A stretch of DNA of 64,000 nt from assembly GCA_905480145.1 (NCBI GenBank), contig CAJQPA010000028.1, forward strand, positions 1-64,000, read 5' to 3'. Both the position numbers and the translations under genes were made by a program. The DNA comes from an uncultured Flavobacteriales bacterium (GTDB lineage: Bacteria > Bacteroidota > Bacteroidia > Flavobacteriales_D > Crocinitomicaceae). Below the pieces are notes generated by a model. It was not told where the DNA came from. It made no database searches and worked only from the letters and a program-made list of their open reading frames with translations. Below, piece after piece: positions 53,186 to 61,679 of this stretch. Position 1 is the first letter of the stretch; the number at the start of each line of letters is the position of its first letter.

Positions 53186-53377
53186 TTAGTTTTGATATTC
53201 ATTTCTCAAGGTAAAAAACACGTGCTGTGAAATTTCATTGTATGAATATTCTCTATCTGGTCTAATTGTTTTGGCAACTCTTTTTCTGATTGGATTACTG
53301 CTCTTTCTATTCATAGAGAACAATTGTTTCCCATTAATCAAAGAGATAATCTTGCTAATAAATGTTTGCTTTTTCAT
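53186..53377 (-). CDS. Small basic hypothetical protein
   Basis: A 63-residue protein (starts MKKQTFISKIISLINGKQLF) rich in Lys, Arg, Ser and Asn, with an amphipathic N-terminal half and an aromatic C-terminal half (REYSYNEISQHVFFTL). No family is recognised. It is supported by a clean ATG, by the minus-strand intrinsic terminator 18 bases past its stop codon and by a large intergenic region upstream. It could be a regulatory or nucleic-acid-binding peptide, but this is a guess. Confidence 0.6.
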   Translation of the reverse strand: MKKQTFISKIISLINGKQLFSMNRKSSNPIRKRVAKTIRPDREYSYNEISQHVFFTLRNEYQN

Positions 53378-53522
53378 AACTTGATTTTTTAGAATAAAAT
53401 AACTTCAAATTAAATTTTCTGTTAGAAATTAGTTTACACATATTGTTGGCATAAGGCATTCATGAACCGTGCCAAGACGAATTCAAAACAATTAAATCTA
53501 GTGCTTCATGTTTTCAATTTTG

Positions 53523-53549
53523 AATAATAATATTCAGAATGTTATTATT
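53523..53549. promoter_or_regulatory. 27-bp dyad between divergent genes
   Basis: AATAATAA-T-ATTC-A-GAAT-G-TTATTATT is a near-perfect dyad (one mismatched pair, one central base) located 38 bases before the SGNH lipoprotein start and about 145 bases upstream of the small gene's start. It may be an operator or an RNA hairpin. The rest of the 210-base region shows only a 6-bp inverted repeat near 53446-53475. Confidence 0.4.
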
Positions 53550-53587
53550 TTCGTTGTCTTTAAAATATCGTAATTTGCGTCATAATT

Positions 53588-54346
53588 ATGAGTAAAATTA
53601 TTTTCATCCTTCTTGGAATCATCCTTCTTGGCTGCAATTCTCAAAACAATGCAGAAGGAATAATTGACCATAAAGAGAACATTCTTTTTATCGGTAACAG
53701 TTATACCTATAGGAATGCAGGTGTTGATCGTCACCTCAAAAGACTCACTAAAGGCATGAAGAATCTACCTTCGACTTTTATCACTAGAGCAGCTCAGGGA
53801 AAATTTCATTTACATACTCATTGGAACGACCCTGAAACAATGAATTTGCTTCAAACTCAAAAATGGGATAAGGTAATTCTACAAGAATATAGTTCTGGAC
53901 CAACAAAAGATGAAAAGCAATTCTTCAAGTTTGGAGAAAAATGGAAAAAACGGTTAATGAAACTTAATCCAAAAACTAAGGTTCTTTTATTCGCAACCTG
54001 GGGATATAAAAAAGCTAGGAGAATGACGGATTCATTGGACGTTCAATACGAGCGGCTTAAAAATAAGATGCATGTTTCCAAAGTTCCAGTTGGACTTTTA
54101 TGGAAAAGCTTGAAAAATAAAATTAACCTTTATGATGGTGACGGAGCTCATCCTAATCGAAAGGGAACATTTTTAACAGCTTGTTTATTTTACGAGTATC
54201 TATTTGACAAGGACGTAAGGCTCACAAAGCACGTAGACGATAGAATTCCATTAGAAATTCAAAACAAATTAAAACAATGGGCACATGACTTTAAACGCGA
54301 GCAAACTCAGGTGAAGACTTCTAGTCTATCTCTTGGGTCCAAATAA
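53588..54346 (+). CDS. SGNH-hydrolase-like lipoprotein
   Basis: A 252-residue lipoprotein (ILLGCNSQ, Cys16). The SGNH block I motif appears as ILFIGNSYTYR (Ser nucleophile candidate) and the late Asp-His motif as LYDGDGAHPNRKG, near residue 195. Together they suggest an esterase, possibly a carbohydrate deacetylase, acting at the envelope; substrate unknown. Its last 26 bases overlap the end of the convergent WD40 gene. The upstream region carries a 27-bp dyad. Confidence 0.85.
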   Translation: MSKIIFILLGIILLGCNSQNNAEGIIDHKENILFIGNSYTYRNAGVDRHLKRLTKGMKNLPSTFITRAAQGKFHLHTHWNDPETMNLLQTQKWDKVILQEYSSGPTKDEKQFFKFGEKWKKRLMKLNPKTKVLLFATWGYKKARRMTDSLDVQYERLKNKMHVSKVPVGLLWKSLKNKINLYDGDGAHPNRKGTFLTACLFYEYLFDKDVRLTKHVDDRIPLEIQNKLKQWAHDFKREQTQVKTSSLSLGSK

Positions 54347-55217
54347 CCATTTTCTTATCATCAGAGCATGAAACAAATTTCGTTTCATTGATTTTAGATA
54401 GTGCATTCACAGAATGTTTATGTCCTCCAGATTTATAATCCAGTCGTTGTAAAAATGAAAATGTATTTGAGTTCCAAATTTTTACATTTTTATCCCGGCT
54501 TGCTGAAATAAAGTTTTCACCATTATTAATCGATAGCAAATCATATATTCCAAAAGTATGCGCCACGACTTCATCTAATTTAGATTCGTTTTTCCAATCC
54601 CATAGCTTCAATAAAGCATCTTTGCCTCCTGAAATAAGTTTTGTACTATCCAAGGGGTGAAACATCACTGAAGTAGCTCCATTCTCATGAGCATAGAAAG
54701 AGCTAATTTCATTAAAATAATTAGACTCAAAAATACGTAGGTATCCATCTTGCCCTGTTAATGCAAAATTTTCACCACTGCTTGAGACATTAATGGATCG
54801 AATTTTACCACAATCAAGAGGAAGATAAATCAATAATTCTAAAGAAGTCGAATCCCAAATTGAGAAGTTACCTTCAGCATCTCCAACATATATTTGGTTT
54901 TTTCTCGAATTAAATGACAGAGAAAATATCGCCTTCTTGTGTTGAGTGAAAAACTTAATTTCTTTGTTACTCTTTAAATCAAAAAAATGCAAGTCTCCTG
55001 AAGAAAGGCCAACCGCCATTAAATGATCTCCAATTAACTCCAAACAATAAACAGAATGGTCAAATTTAATCGCAAATTTATCTTGAGTACCGTCTTTCAC
55101 AAACCAGCGCACTATATGCTTATCGGCGCTTGCTGAGTATATAAAATCTTTTGTAGCGACACAAGAGTAAATTGCACCAACGTGTCCTGTTATTTCAGTT
55201 TTTTTTGAGAAAGTCAT
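54321..55217 (-). CDS. WD40-repeat protein
   Basis: A 298-residue cytoplasmic protein made only of WD40 repeats, about seven blades. Typical units are ITGHVGAIYSCVAT, HKKAIFSLSFNSRKNQIYVG, YAHENGATSVMFHPLDSTKL, ASRDKNVKIWN and KHSVNALSKI ending DDKKMVIWT. No signal peptide. It should be a protein-interaction scaffold; partners are unknown. Its stop codon lies inside the end of the SGNH lipoprotein gene, a 26-base convergent overlap, which may let the two transcripts interfere. Confidence 0.88.
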   Translation of the reverse strand: MTFSKKTEITGHVGAIYSCVATKDFIYSASADKHIVRWFVKDGTQDKFAIKFDHSVYCLELIGDHLMAVGLSSGDLHFFDLKSNKEIKFFTQHKKAIFSLSFNSRKNQIYVGDAEGNFSIWDSTSLELLIYLPLDCGKIRSINVSSSGENFALTGQDGYLRIFESNYFNEISSFYAHENGATSVMFHPLDSTKLISGGKDALLKLWDWKNESKLDEVVAHTFGIYDLLSINNGENFISASRDKNVKIWNSNTFSFLQRLDYKSGGHKHSVNALSKINETKFVSCSDDKKMVIWTQEID

Positions 55218-55233
55218 TGAATATATTGAAATT

Positions 55234-55241
55234 CAAAGATA
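55234..55241 (-). promoter_or_regulatory. Promoter -7 element of the WD40 gene
   Basis: On the minus strand TATCTTTG is an exact TAnnTTTG match, 16 bases upstream of the WD40 start codon at 55217. Confidence 0.6.
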
Positions 55242-55329
55242 ATGAATCTTATAAATCTAATAGCATATTAAAAAGTCTGCAAGGAAGATTCTTTTTGGTA
55301 TTTTAGACAAACAATAAAATGCAATCATC

Positions 55330-55545
55330 ATGGAAAATAAAAATGTTAAAGAATATAAAAACGGAGATTTTACTATTCTATGGAAACAAGACATGTGTAT
55401 TCATGCTGCGGAGTGCGTTAAAGCTCTTCCTTCAGTTTACAACCCAAAAAAGAAACCATGGATTGTTGCCGAGAATGCAAGTGTTGAAGAATTGAAAAAT
55501 CAAATTAACAAATGTCCATCAGGTGCATTAAGCTATAAAAAGTAA
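55330..55545 (+). CDS. Divergent 4Fe-4S mono-cluster protein (YjdI-like)
   Basis: A 71-residue protein of the Fer4_19 family. Conserved segments are KQDMCIHAAECVKALPSVYN, KKPWI and CPSGALSYKK; the cysteines at about 23, 29 and 62 are the cluster ligands that I can see, one fewer than the four of an ordinary ferredoxin, which is the family's pattern. Electron transfer or a sensing role is likely but unproven. A near-consensus promoter element (TATTTTAG, 55299-55306) precedes it. It may share a transcript with the DUF2141 gene 50 bases downstream. Confidence 0.92.
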   Translation: MENKNVKEYKNGDFTILWKQDMCIHAAECVKALPSVYNPKKKPWIVAENASVEELKNQINKCPSGALSYKK

Positions 55546-55595
55546 TCCAATTATTACATTACTGAATGTTATTATCTTAGTTTCTACCAATAAAT

Positions 55596-56054
55596 ATGAC
55601 TCTAGCCAAGCCCTTGACAGAATACTCATTTGTTCTACTTGTCGTTTTTATATTGAGTTCTTTTAACATAAAGTCTCCCATTAAGACTTATACCATCTCA
55701 ATAAAAATTACTAATATTCGCAATAACAAAGGCTTCATCCAATTGCAATTGTACCGCTCGCAAAAAACATTTGAGTTAGAAACGCCTTATAAGACTATTC
55801 GTATTTCAAAACAGAATGTAACAGACAAAACACTCCTTTATCAAATTAAAGGTATCGCGCCAAGCAACTATGGTATTGCTTTATTGGACGATGAAAACGG
55901 GAATAAAAAAATGGATTACGGATGGCTATATCCAAAAGAGGGATTTGGTTTTTCAAACTACTACCATACAGGATGGTCCAAACCAACTTTTTCCAATTTC
56001 AAGTTTTGTTTAAACCAAAATGAATTCGTTAACATGAAAATCCGATACATGTAA
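55596..56054 (+). CDS. DUF2141 secreted protein
   Basis: A 152-residue exported beta-rich protein. After an N-terminal hydrophobic segment (about 10-26, a signal peptide or anchor) the DUF2141 domain shows ITNIRNNKGFIQLQLY, the Asp/Asn-rich loop ALLDDENGNKKMDYG and PKEGFGFSNYY. Function is unknown for the family, which is common in Bacteroidota envelopes. It lies between the 4Fe-4S gene and the head-GIN gene on the same strand with gaps of about 50 bases. Confidence 0.9.
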   Translation: MTLAKPLTEYSFVLLVVFILSSFNIKSPIKTYTISIKITNIRNNKGFIQLQLYRSQKTFELETPYKTIRISKQNVTDKTLLYQIKGIAPSNYGIALLDDENGNKKMDYGWLYPKEGFGFSNYYHTGWSKPTFSNFKFCLNQNEFVNMKIRYM

Positions 56055-56083
56055 TTGAAGCCCGGTAATCGTAATCAAATTCA

Positions 56084-56091
56084 TATCTTTG
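56084..56091 (+). promoter_or_regulatory. Promoter -7 element of the head-GIN gene
   Basis: TATCTTTG matches TAnnTTTG exactly, 20 bases before the ATG at 56112. It suggests that this gene has its own promoter. Confidence 0.6.
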
Positions 56092-56111
56092 AGTACAAAT
56101 AAAAACTATTT

Positions 56112-56819
56112 ATGAAACTCATTATAACTTTTATTATAGCATTTTTAATTCTGATATCATGCTCTATAAACACCATTGAAGGCTCCTCTAGCATCATCAA
56201 AAAAAAATACACGATTATAAATTTTGATGCAATTGAATTATCGAATTTCTTTGATGTTGAGATTATTCAATCAGATCAATACAAAGTTTTGTTAGAATGT
56301 AACGAGAACCTTTATGAATACGTGAACATTAGAATTAGTGGGAGTACTCTAATAGCAGAACTTAATGGAAATCATACATTTTCGAATACCACTTTAAAAT
56401 TAAAAATATATCTACCTATATTGAAAGATGTATCGTTAAGCGGGGCAAGCTCAATTAACTTTGAAGAGTTTCATTCTAAAAAAATTCATGTAGAATTATC
56501 TGGGGCTTCTTGTGTGAGTGGAGAATTATTCATCACTGATAAAATGACAATCAACGCTTCAGGAGCTTCGGAAATTATATTAAATGGAAAGGTGAAAAAT
56601 CTCGAATTGGATTTTTCTGGGGCCTCTGAATTTGAAGGAAAGAATTTCATCGTCGAAAACGATTTTATTTTAGATGCCTCAGGCGCTAGTTCTATTAGCA
56701 CGACAGTTAATGGAAGGCTAAATATTGATGTTAGTGGAGCAAGTGATGTAGATTATTACGGAAAAGGAAAGTTAATCAACAAAGATATTTCAGGCGCAGG
56801 CAGTATTTCAAAAAAATAG
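56112..56819 (+). CDS. Head-GIN domain (DUF2807) lipoprotein with SGAS repeats
   Basis: A 235-residue lipoprotein (lipobox LISCSIN). The head-GIN/DUF2807 domain begins with FDAIELSNFFDVEIIQSDQY. From residue 110 to the end there are seven SGAS/SGAG units spaced 18-21 residues, the pattern of a right-handed parallel beta helix with one turn per repeat. Proteins of this kind are called putative auto-transporter adhesins but a function is not established. A weak 9-bp hairpin (56869-56891) lies downstream. Confidence 0.92.
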   Translation: MKLIITFIIAFLILISCSINTIEGSSSIIKKKYTIINFDAIELSNFFDVEIIQSDQYKVLLECNENLYEYVNIRISGSTLIAELNGNHTFSNTTLKLKIYLPILKDVSLSGASSINFEEFHSKKIHVELSGASCVSGELFITDKMTINASGASEIILNGKVKNLELDFSGASEFEGKNFIVENDFILDASGASSISTTVNGRLNIDVSGASDVDYYGKGKLINKDISGAGSISKK

Positions 56820-56868
56820 AGCTATGGTAATAACTTCATTTGAAGAAAATATAAACTTTAGTGTGGAG

Positions 56869-56891
56869 AAAATCATTGCTAAAGTGATTTT
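56869..56891 (+). terminator. Weak hairpin downstream of head-GIN gene
   Basis: AAAATCATT and AGTGATTTT form a 9-bp AT-rich stem (one wobble) over loop GCTAA in the 144-base gap before the convergent porin gene. There is no long T run, so it is a weak terminator candidate. Confidence 0.35.
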
Positions 56892-56963
56892 TAGAATCTT
56901 CTTTCTTTAAAAAAATAAAAATATAATTTAATAATTACCGAATTCAGTTTTGATTCAATCTAT

Positions 56964-58373
56964 TTATTGTCGAGGAGGTTTTCCTATTTCAACTTCTAGC
57001 AATAACTTAAAGGAATCAGATCGCGAATTTCCATCTGATTTTTTTGAGACATTAAGCCCTGCCATTCCATACTCTATACCTGCTGTATAGCGCTTGTTTT
57101 TCTTAGTCATATGGACCAACCCAATAGAAAAATGATAAAGATTCCACTTACTTGCCTCAATGTTAATGACTTCCGCCTCATAACGATCTAAATTATTTTC
57201 ATTATACAAAAAGTCGGTTCTTGCTCCCAAATACAAATTCCAACTTCCCCCTATTGCTCCTTCAAAACCGACACCTATATTGGTTCTAGCTTCAGTTTGC
57301 TCTGTCAAAGAGAGAAAATTTTGCCCCCCCAACAATTCAGACTTCAATTGTTCATCTGTAAATGCATCTGGATAAATACTAGGTTTTTCATCACTATTGA
57401 AAATGTAATACTCCTTACCTCCAAAAAAAGTTTCATTCGTTACATGAAGCCATGCTTCTTTCCCCAGTTTCCAACTTACTCCAATTGCCAATGAGCCAAA
57501 CTCTCTATGTCGAACTTTAATATCTTCTACTCGATCAACCAGTAGAATATCATAACCGATATCTGGTAATATGTCTTTTAAATTAATGTAGTCAATTCGT
57601 CGGAATGCTTTGGCCTTTCCGAACATGTTAAAAGAAGGAGTAGTAATTGCTAAGCCAAATTTGAAGTTTTCTACATTAAGAGCTAAAGATGGTTTGAACA
57701 CACCCTTGACATTGTAGTAGCTAAAACTTTGTTCATTAGAAAACTCATACACTTCCAGTCCCGAAAAATCTTGAGGTAGGATACTCACACTATATTTTCT
57801 GCTATACTTTACATCTCTATAATTTCCAAAATGTGAAAGCCCAATAGAAAAACCATTAGAAATTTGATAAGAAATACCAATTCCAGCAGAATATTCCATT
57901 AAATGATGATGGAGATTATACGTGTAAACACGGCGCTCTAAACCCGAAAATTGAGGTAGAAATTCATCATTGGTTTCATCAAGAAAATCAAATTTCGAAT
58001 TAAATGATCGACGAGTTAAAACAGCATATCCCACTCTAAGTTTCGGCCTTTTTAGAAAGGTCAACACACCTGCTATTAAGTTCGGCATAGTAGAGAATGA
58101 AGATTCTTTTAAATCAAAACCTTCTCCAAGAGCATTTTCTAATTTCAATAATCGCATGCGATATGCACTTACCGAGATCGAAGTTGAAGGGTGTTCTACA
58201 TATGCCATTGCGGCTGGATTGTAATAAACCGTTGCATTATCTCCTAATCCAGCGGTCGCTGCACCACCTAAAAGAGAAGCACGAGCACCAAAATGTTCTG
58301 ACCATTGATGATAATCTTGGGACCATCCAAACGAGCATAAAAATGTAATGAATAGAATATTAAGAGTTTTCAT
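56964..58373 (-). CDS. OmpP1/FadL-family outer-membrane transporter
   Basis: A 469-residue outer-membrane beta barrel with signal peptide to about residue 18 (FGWSQD). The FadL signature near the mature N-terminus is GARASLLGGAATAGLGDNAT followed by YYNPAAMAYV, the hatch domain. Alternating beta strands run to the end without an obvious terminal Phe (ends GKPPRQ). Substrates are probably hydrophobic compounds such as fatty acids, but specificity cannot be read. It is divergent from the VIT-family gene. Confidence 0.9.
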   Translation of the reverse strand: MKTLNILFITFLCSFGWSQDYHQWSEHFGARASLLGGAATAGLGDNATVYYNPAAMAYVEHPSTSISVSAYRMRLLKLENALGEGFDLKESSFSTMPNLIAGVLTFLKRPKLRVGYAVLTRRSFNSKFDFLDETNDEFLPQFSGLERRVYTYNLHHHLMEYSAGIGISYQISNGFSIGLSHFGNYRDVKYSRKYSVSILPQDFSGLEVYEFSNEQSFSYYNVKGVFKPSLALNVENFKFGLAITTPSFNMFGKAKAFRRIDYINLKDILPDIGYDILLVDRVEDIKVRHREFGSLAIGVSWKLGKEAWLHVTNETFFGGKEYYIFNSDEKPSIYPDAFTDEQLKSELLGGQNFLSLTEQTEARTNIGVGFEGAIGGSWNLYLGARTDFLYNENNLDRYEAEVINIEASKWNLYHFSIGLVHMTKKNKRYTAGIEYGMAGLNVSKKSDGNSRSDSFKLLLEVEIGKPPRQ

Positions 58374-58428
58374 AAATGCCGAATTAATATAAATATAGAA
58401 ATTTATTTTTCTATAAAAAACTAGTTCT

Positions 58429-58436
58429 ATCTTTAC
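58429..58436 (+). promoter_or_regulatory. Near-consensus promoter element of the VIT-family gene
   Basis: TATCTTTA differs by one base from TAnnTTTG and lies 54 bases before the GTG start. Confidence 0.35.
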
Positions 58437-58490
58437 AAAAAGAGATCATACTTATCTTACCTTTAATTCTAGAATTAAAAAGTACAACAG

Positions 58491-59207
58491 GTGTCAAAAG
58501 AAGACGAGAAAATAAATAATTATCTTAATATTCATTACATACACAGAAGTAATTGGCTAAGAGCTGCTGTGTTAGGTGCTAATGATGGAATCCTTTCAAC
58601 CGCAAGTATTGCCATTGGAGTTTCCGCAGCAACTGTTAGCAGAGAACCCATTATACTAGCAACTCTAGCAGGTCTGGTAGCAGGAGCTTTATCAATGGCG
58701 GCTGGAGAATATGTTTCAGTAAGCTCGCAAACGGATGTTGAGAATGCCGATATCGAGCGAGAAAAACAAGAACTGATAGAAACTCCTGAAATGGAGCTAC
58801 TAATGCTAGCTGACATTTATGAAAAAAGAGGTTTAAAAAAAGAAACTGCCTTAATCGTAGCTCAAGAATTAACAGACTATGATGCTCTTGCATCTCATGT
58901 TCGTGATGAATTGGGCATTAATGAAATAAACCAAGCTAAACCAATACAGGCAGCATTTGCTTCAGGAACGGCATTTACACTAGGAGGACTGCTTCCATTC
59001 TTGGTTACTCTTTTTCTCCCATTGAAAAGCATGGAATATTCACTTTACGTTTCTGCTCTATTTTTTCTTATAATACTGGGTGCGATGGCGGCTAAAGCAG
59101 GTGGCTCAAGTATTGGAATAGCGATTGTTCGAATTACTTTTTGGGGAACTGTTGCTATGGGGTTAACGGCCTTAGTCGGTTATATTTTTAATATAAATGT
59201 TGCTTAA
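58491..59207 (+). CDS. VIT1/CCC1-family iron or manganese transporter
   Basis: A 238-residue inner-membrane protein with about five transmembrane helices. The first helix motif NWLRAAVLGANDGILSTASI and the AAGEYVSVSSQTDVE segment at the end of helix 2 are family hallmarks, followed by a Glu-rich cytosolic loop that binds metal (EREKQELIETPEMELL). It should move Fe2+ or Mn2+ out of the cytoplasm. The start is GTG at 58491; the first in-frame ATG lies inside helix 2. A strong shared terminator follows. Confidence 0.9.
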   Translation: MSKEDEKINNYLNIHYIHRSNWLRAAVLGANDGILSTASIAIGVSAATVSREPIILATLAGLVAGALSMAAGEYVSVSSQTDVENADIEREKQELIETPEMELLMLADIYEKRGLKKETALIVAQELTDYDALASHVRDELGINEINQAKPIQAAFASGTAFTLGGLLPFLVTLFLPLKSMEYSLYVSALFFLIILGAMAAKAGGSSIGIAIVRITFWGTVAMGLTALVGYIFNINVA

Positions 59208-59227
59208 CATTGTAAAGAATAAGACAC

Positions 59228-59259
59228 AAAAAAAGCCTTGATGAAATTCAAGGCTTTTT
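59228..59259. terminator. Bidirectional terminator between convergent genes
   Basis: AAAAGCCTTGA and its complement form an 11-bp stem over a 6-base loop, flanked by an A run and a T run. It serves both the VIT-family gene and the phosphosulfolactate synthase gene. Confidence 0.9.
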
Positions 59260-59281
59260 AATTTTTAATTATGTTGTGCGG

Positions 59282-60112
59282 TTAATCTTCCTCAACCAAC
59301 TCATCGTCATCATTAACTTGCTTTAAACGCGCTGCGTAATCATCCGGTAGGAAGTTAAAGAAAGTATCTCCACGAAGCCCTAAACGAAGACATTCCAAAG
59401 GAATCATTTCGTTTGGCGCAATGTTTCCAAGATTTACATTTTGTCCAAATAATTTAATGAACCAAACTTGTTGTGTTTTTTTGGGTGCCTCCCAAAGAAT
59501 ATCATCTGGTTTTATTTTCGCAATAATTCTATTGATCAATAAAGTATGTGCTGAGCCATTAGGTCTGAACACACCAACATTACCCGATTCTCTGCCTTCT
59601 GCAATGACTTTCCAAGAACCAGCTTCTAATTCATTCGACATCCATTTAATCCATTTTGCTGGAGAAACGATGATTCCTGAATCCTTTGAGCCTACTTCTG
59701 AAAGAACTGTTCTCTCTTTTGACATAGACTGGATTAATTCACACTTCTCATCATGGTCTATAATTATAGATCCATCAGAAATTTCAACAAGGTCCAATTT
59801 ATACTTATCCAGCATTTGCAGATATTCCTTGACCATTCCTCTTGCGAAAAATGCCTCAAACAATGTTCCCCCAAGGTATGGACGAATACCAGCTTCCTGG
59901 TACATTTTTATTTTCTGCTCAAAATTTTGAGTTACATAAGAAGTACCAAATCCAAACTTAACAACATCTGTTAAATGGCCTGATGCTTCAATAAAGTTCT
60001 CCGTTTCTTTTAAACTCAAACCCTTATCCATCATCATTGTAATACCTGACTTACGAGGTTTCGTTGGTCTTTCAGGTATAAATGGTAATTCAAAATTCTT
60101 TTCTGGTAGCAT
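59282..60112 (-). CDS. comA: Phosphosulfolactate synthase (ComA family)
   Basis: Adds sulfite to phosphoenolpyruvate to give phosphosulfolactate, the first step of coenzyme M synthesis in methanogens. The 276-residue barrel shows RKSGITMMMDKGLS, VKFGFGTSYVT, PYLGGTLFEAF, VEISDGSIII, LSEVGSKDSG, IAEGRESGNVGVF and WEAPKKTQQVWFI, all family landmarks. Coenzyme M is not expected here; the product could feed sulfolactate or cysteate for sulfonolipids, which many Bacteroidota make, but that is inference. The comB- and comC-type partners are not in the window. It lies 34 bases after a TPR protein gene. Confidence 0.9.
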   Translation of the reverse strand: MLPEKNFELPFIPERPTKPRKSGITMMMDKGLSLKETENFIEASGHLTDVVKFGFGTSYVTQNFEQKIKMYQEAGIRPYLGGTLFEAFFARGMVKEYLQMLDKYKLDLVEISDGSIIIDHDEKCELIQSMSKERTVLSEVGSKDSGIIVSPAKWIKWMSNELEAGSWKVIAEGRESGNVGVFRPNGSAHTLLINRIIAKIKPDDILWEAPKKTQQVWFIKLFGQNVNLGNIAPNEMIPLECLRLGLRGDTFFNFLPDDYAARLKQVNDDDELVEED

Positions 60113-60146
60113 TATTTGTTTTTGGTTTTATTCTTTGTTGTTCTTT

Positions 60147-61544
60147 TTACTCCGACAAATCTATCAATTCTTTTACGGATTTCAAATCTGGATACAATTC
60201 AAATATTTCTTTTGCTTTTTCTCTATCATTTTCAACAGCATCTCTAAACAGTTCTAATGCTAATCCTTTGTCCCCTAGTCGCCATAATAAGGCAACACGC
60301 AGAACTGGAATCATAGTGTTTGAAGACGATTCCAAAGCTTCTAGAAAAGCTAGTGCTGTACCATCAGATTCTAAAGATAATAAAGCAATGTAATTTGATA
60401 AACATTCTTCATCAGTCGGATCCATTGCGAGAGAAATTTCATAATTCTCTGAAGCTTCTCCAAATAACTCTAACTTCTCAAATGCCCCTGCAAGAACATG
60501 ATATATACCAGCGTTCTCAGGATCTAACTCTAATGCTTTCTGAATTAAAGCTAAACCACCTTTCGTGTCTCCTTCTAGGTCTTTAACAATACCTAAACCT
60601 AACCATGCATCAGGTAGTAATGGAGCAAGTTCTAGACTCTTATCGTAAAAGTGTTTCGCTAAATCTAATTCGTTTAATTGTTCGTGACATTCACCTATAT
60701 AACAAAAGGCAACCGAATCATCACCGTCAATTTCGATACATTTATGAAAGTTCTCTATTGCTTTTCTATACTTATTAATGGACAAAAATGAATTGGCAAT
60801 ATTAAAATATACCGGTCCAAAATCATCATTTATTATGATACAATAATCATATGCCCAAATCGCCTTATCGTAATTCTCAATTTTAGAATAGGCGTTTCCG
60901 AGATTATACCAAGCTGTAAAAGAATAAGGATTTTCATCAATAAAGTCTGAATAACATTTAATCGAACTTTCAAAATCTTCCAATTGATCATAACAGAAAG
61001 CAATTTCATAAATTGCCGCTTCATTGTTTGAGTTCACTTGAATAGCTTCTTTTAAAACCTCCAAAGCTCCTTTATAATTATTTTGATTTTGGTATTCCAT
61101 TGCCAAATCAATGTATATTTCATCTCTATTCTCCTTGTCAGAAAGAATTAGTGCTTCTTTAAAGAAACGTATGGCATTCTTAGAGTCTCTGAGTTGACTG
61201 AATATTGAAGCCTTTGTTATCACTATTTCTAGGGAAGATTCTCCTGCTCTTTCCAACTCAGTAATAATATTGATCGCATCTTTTAGTTTACCCAATGCAG
61301 AGTATGCTTGGGCCTTTCGCAACTTAAATATAGAATTGAAAGAAAATTGTGTTAACGCCTCTTCAGAACACAAAGCTGCATTCTTAAACTGACCACTTAG
61401 TAAAAAATTGTCAATCAGCGCCTCCCATCTATCACTATCTAGAAAGCCTATCTCTTCACCCTTCAAAAAGGCTTCGAACTTGTTCAGGTCTTCGTTTAAA
61501 TTCCCTTCGAAGTAATCGTCACCGCTATCTTCATCATTATACAT
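60147..61544 (-). CDS. Tetratricopeptide-repeat protein
   Basis: A 465-residue soluble protein built of about ten or more TPR units (for example KDAINIITELERAGESSLE, FEEALI-like segments, YNLGNAYSKIENYDKAIWAY, YFNIANSFLSINKYRKAIE, PDAWLGLGIVKDLEGD). There is no signal peptide, so it is probably cytoplasmic and acts as a protein-protein adaptor. It is upstream of the phosphosulfolactate synthase gene by 34 bases, probably co-transcribed. A near-consensus minus-strand promoter element (TATCTTAG, 61563-61570) lies 18 bases before its start. Confidence 0.88.
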   Translation of the reverse strand: MYNDEDSGDDYFEGNLNEDLNKFEAFLKGEEIGFLDSDRWEALIDNFLLSGQFKNAALCSEEALTQFSFNSIFKLRKAQAYSALGKLKDAINIITELERAGESSLEIVITKASIFSQLRDSKNAIRFFKEALILSDKENRDEIYIDLAMEYQNQNNYKGALEVLKEAIQVNSNNEAAIYEIAFCYDQLEDFESSIKCYSDFIDENPYSFTAWYNLGNAYSKIENYDKAIWAYDYCIIINDDFGPVYFNIANSFLSINKYRKAIENFHKCIEIDGDDSVAFCYIGECHEQLNELDLAKHFYDKSLELAPLLPDAWLGLGIVKDLEGDTKGGLALIQKALELDPENAGIYHVLAGAFEKLELFGEASENYEISLAMDPTDEECLSNYIALLSLESDGTALAFLEALESSSNTMIPVLRVALLWRLGDKGLALELFRDAVENDREKAKEIFELYPDLKSVKELIDLSE

Positions 61545-61629
61545 AGTTCGATTTTTGTTACTCTAAGATACAACATTTACACATCAATAATTGTTCCATT
61601 AACAAATGTTTTGAACACAGTATTAACAT

Positions 61630-61660
61630 AAAAAAGCCGCCCATCAAATGATAAGCGGCT
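61630..61660 (-). terminator. Terminator of typA
   Basis: On the minus strand AGCCGC ... GCGGCT with further inner pairing (two U-G wobbles) forms a hairpin followed by a T run of about six, 19 bases beyond the typA stop codon. Confidence 0.85.
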
Positions 61661-61679
61661 CCTTATTAATCATTTCGAT

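Noticed and set aside
56824-56910. A 28-codon frame right after the head-GIN gene (MVITSFEENINFSVEK and onward)
   Set aside because: It starts 4 bases after a stop codon and could be translated, but it is too short to judge, and it overlaps a hairpin that is a better explanation of the region.
59421-59930. A 169-codon plus-strand open frame
   Set aside because: It is antisense to the clearly supported phosphosulfolactate synthase gene.
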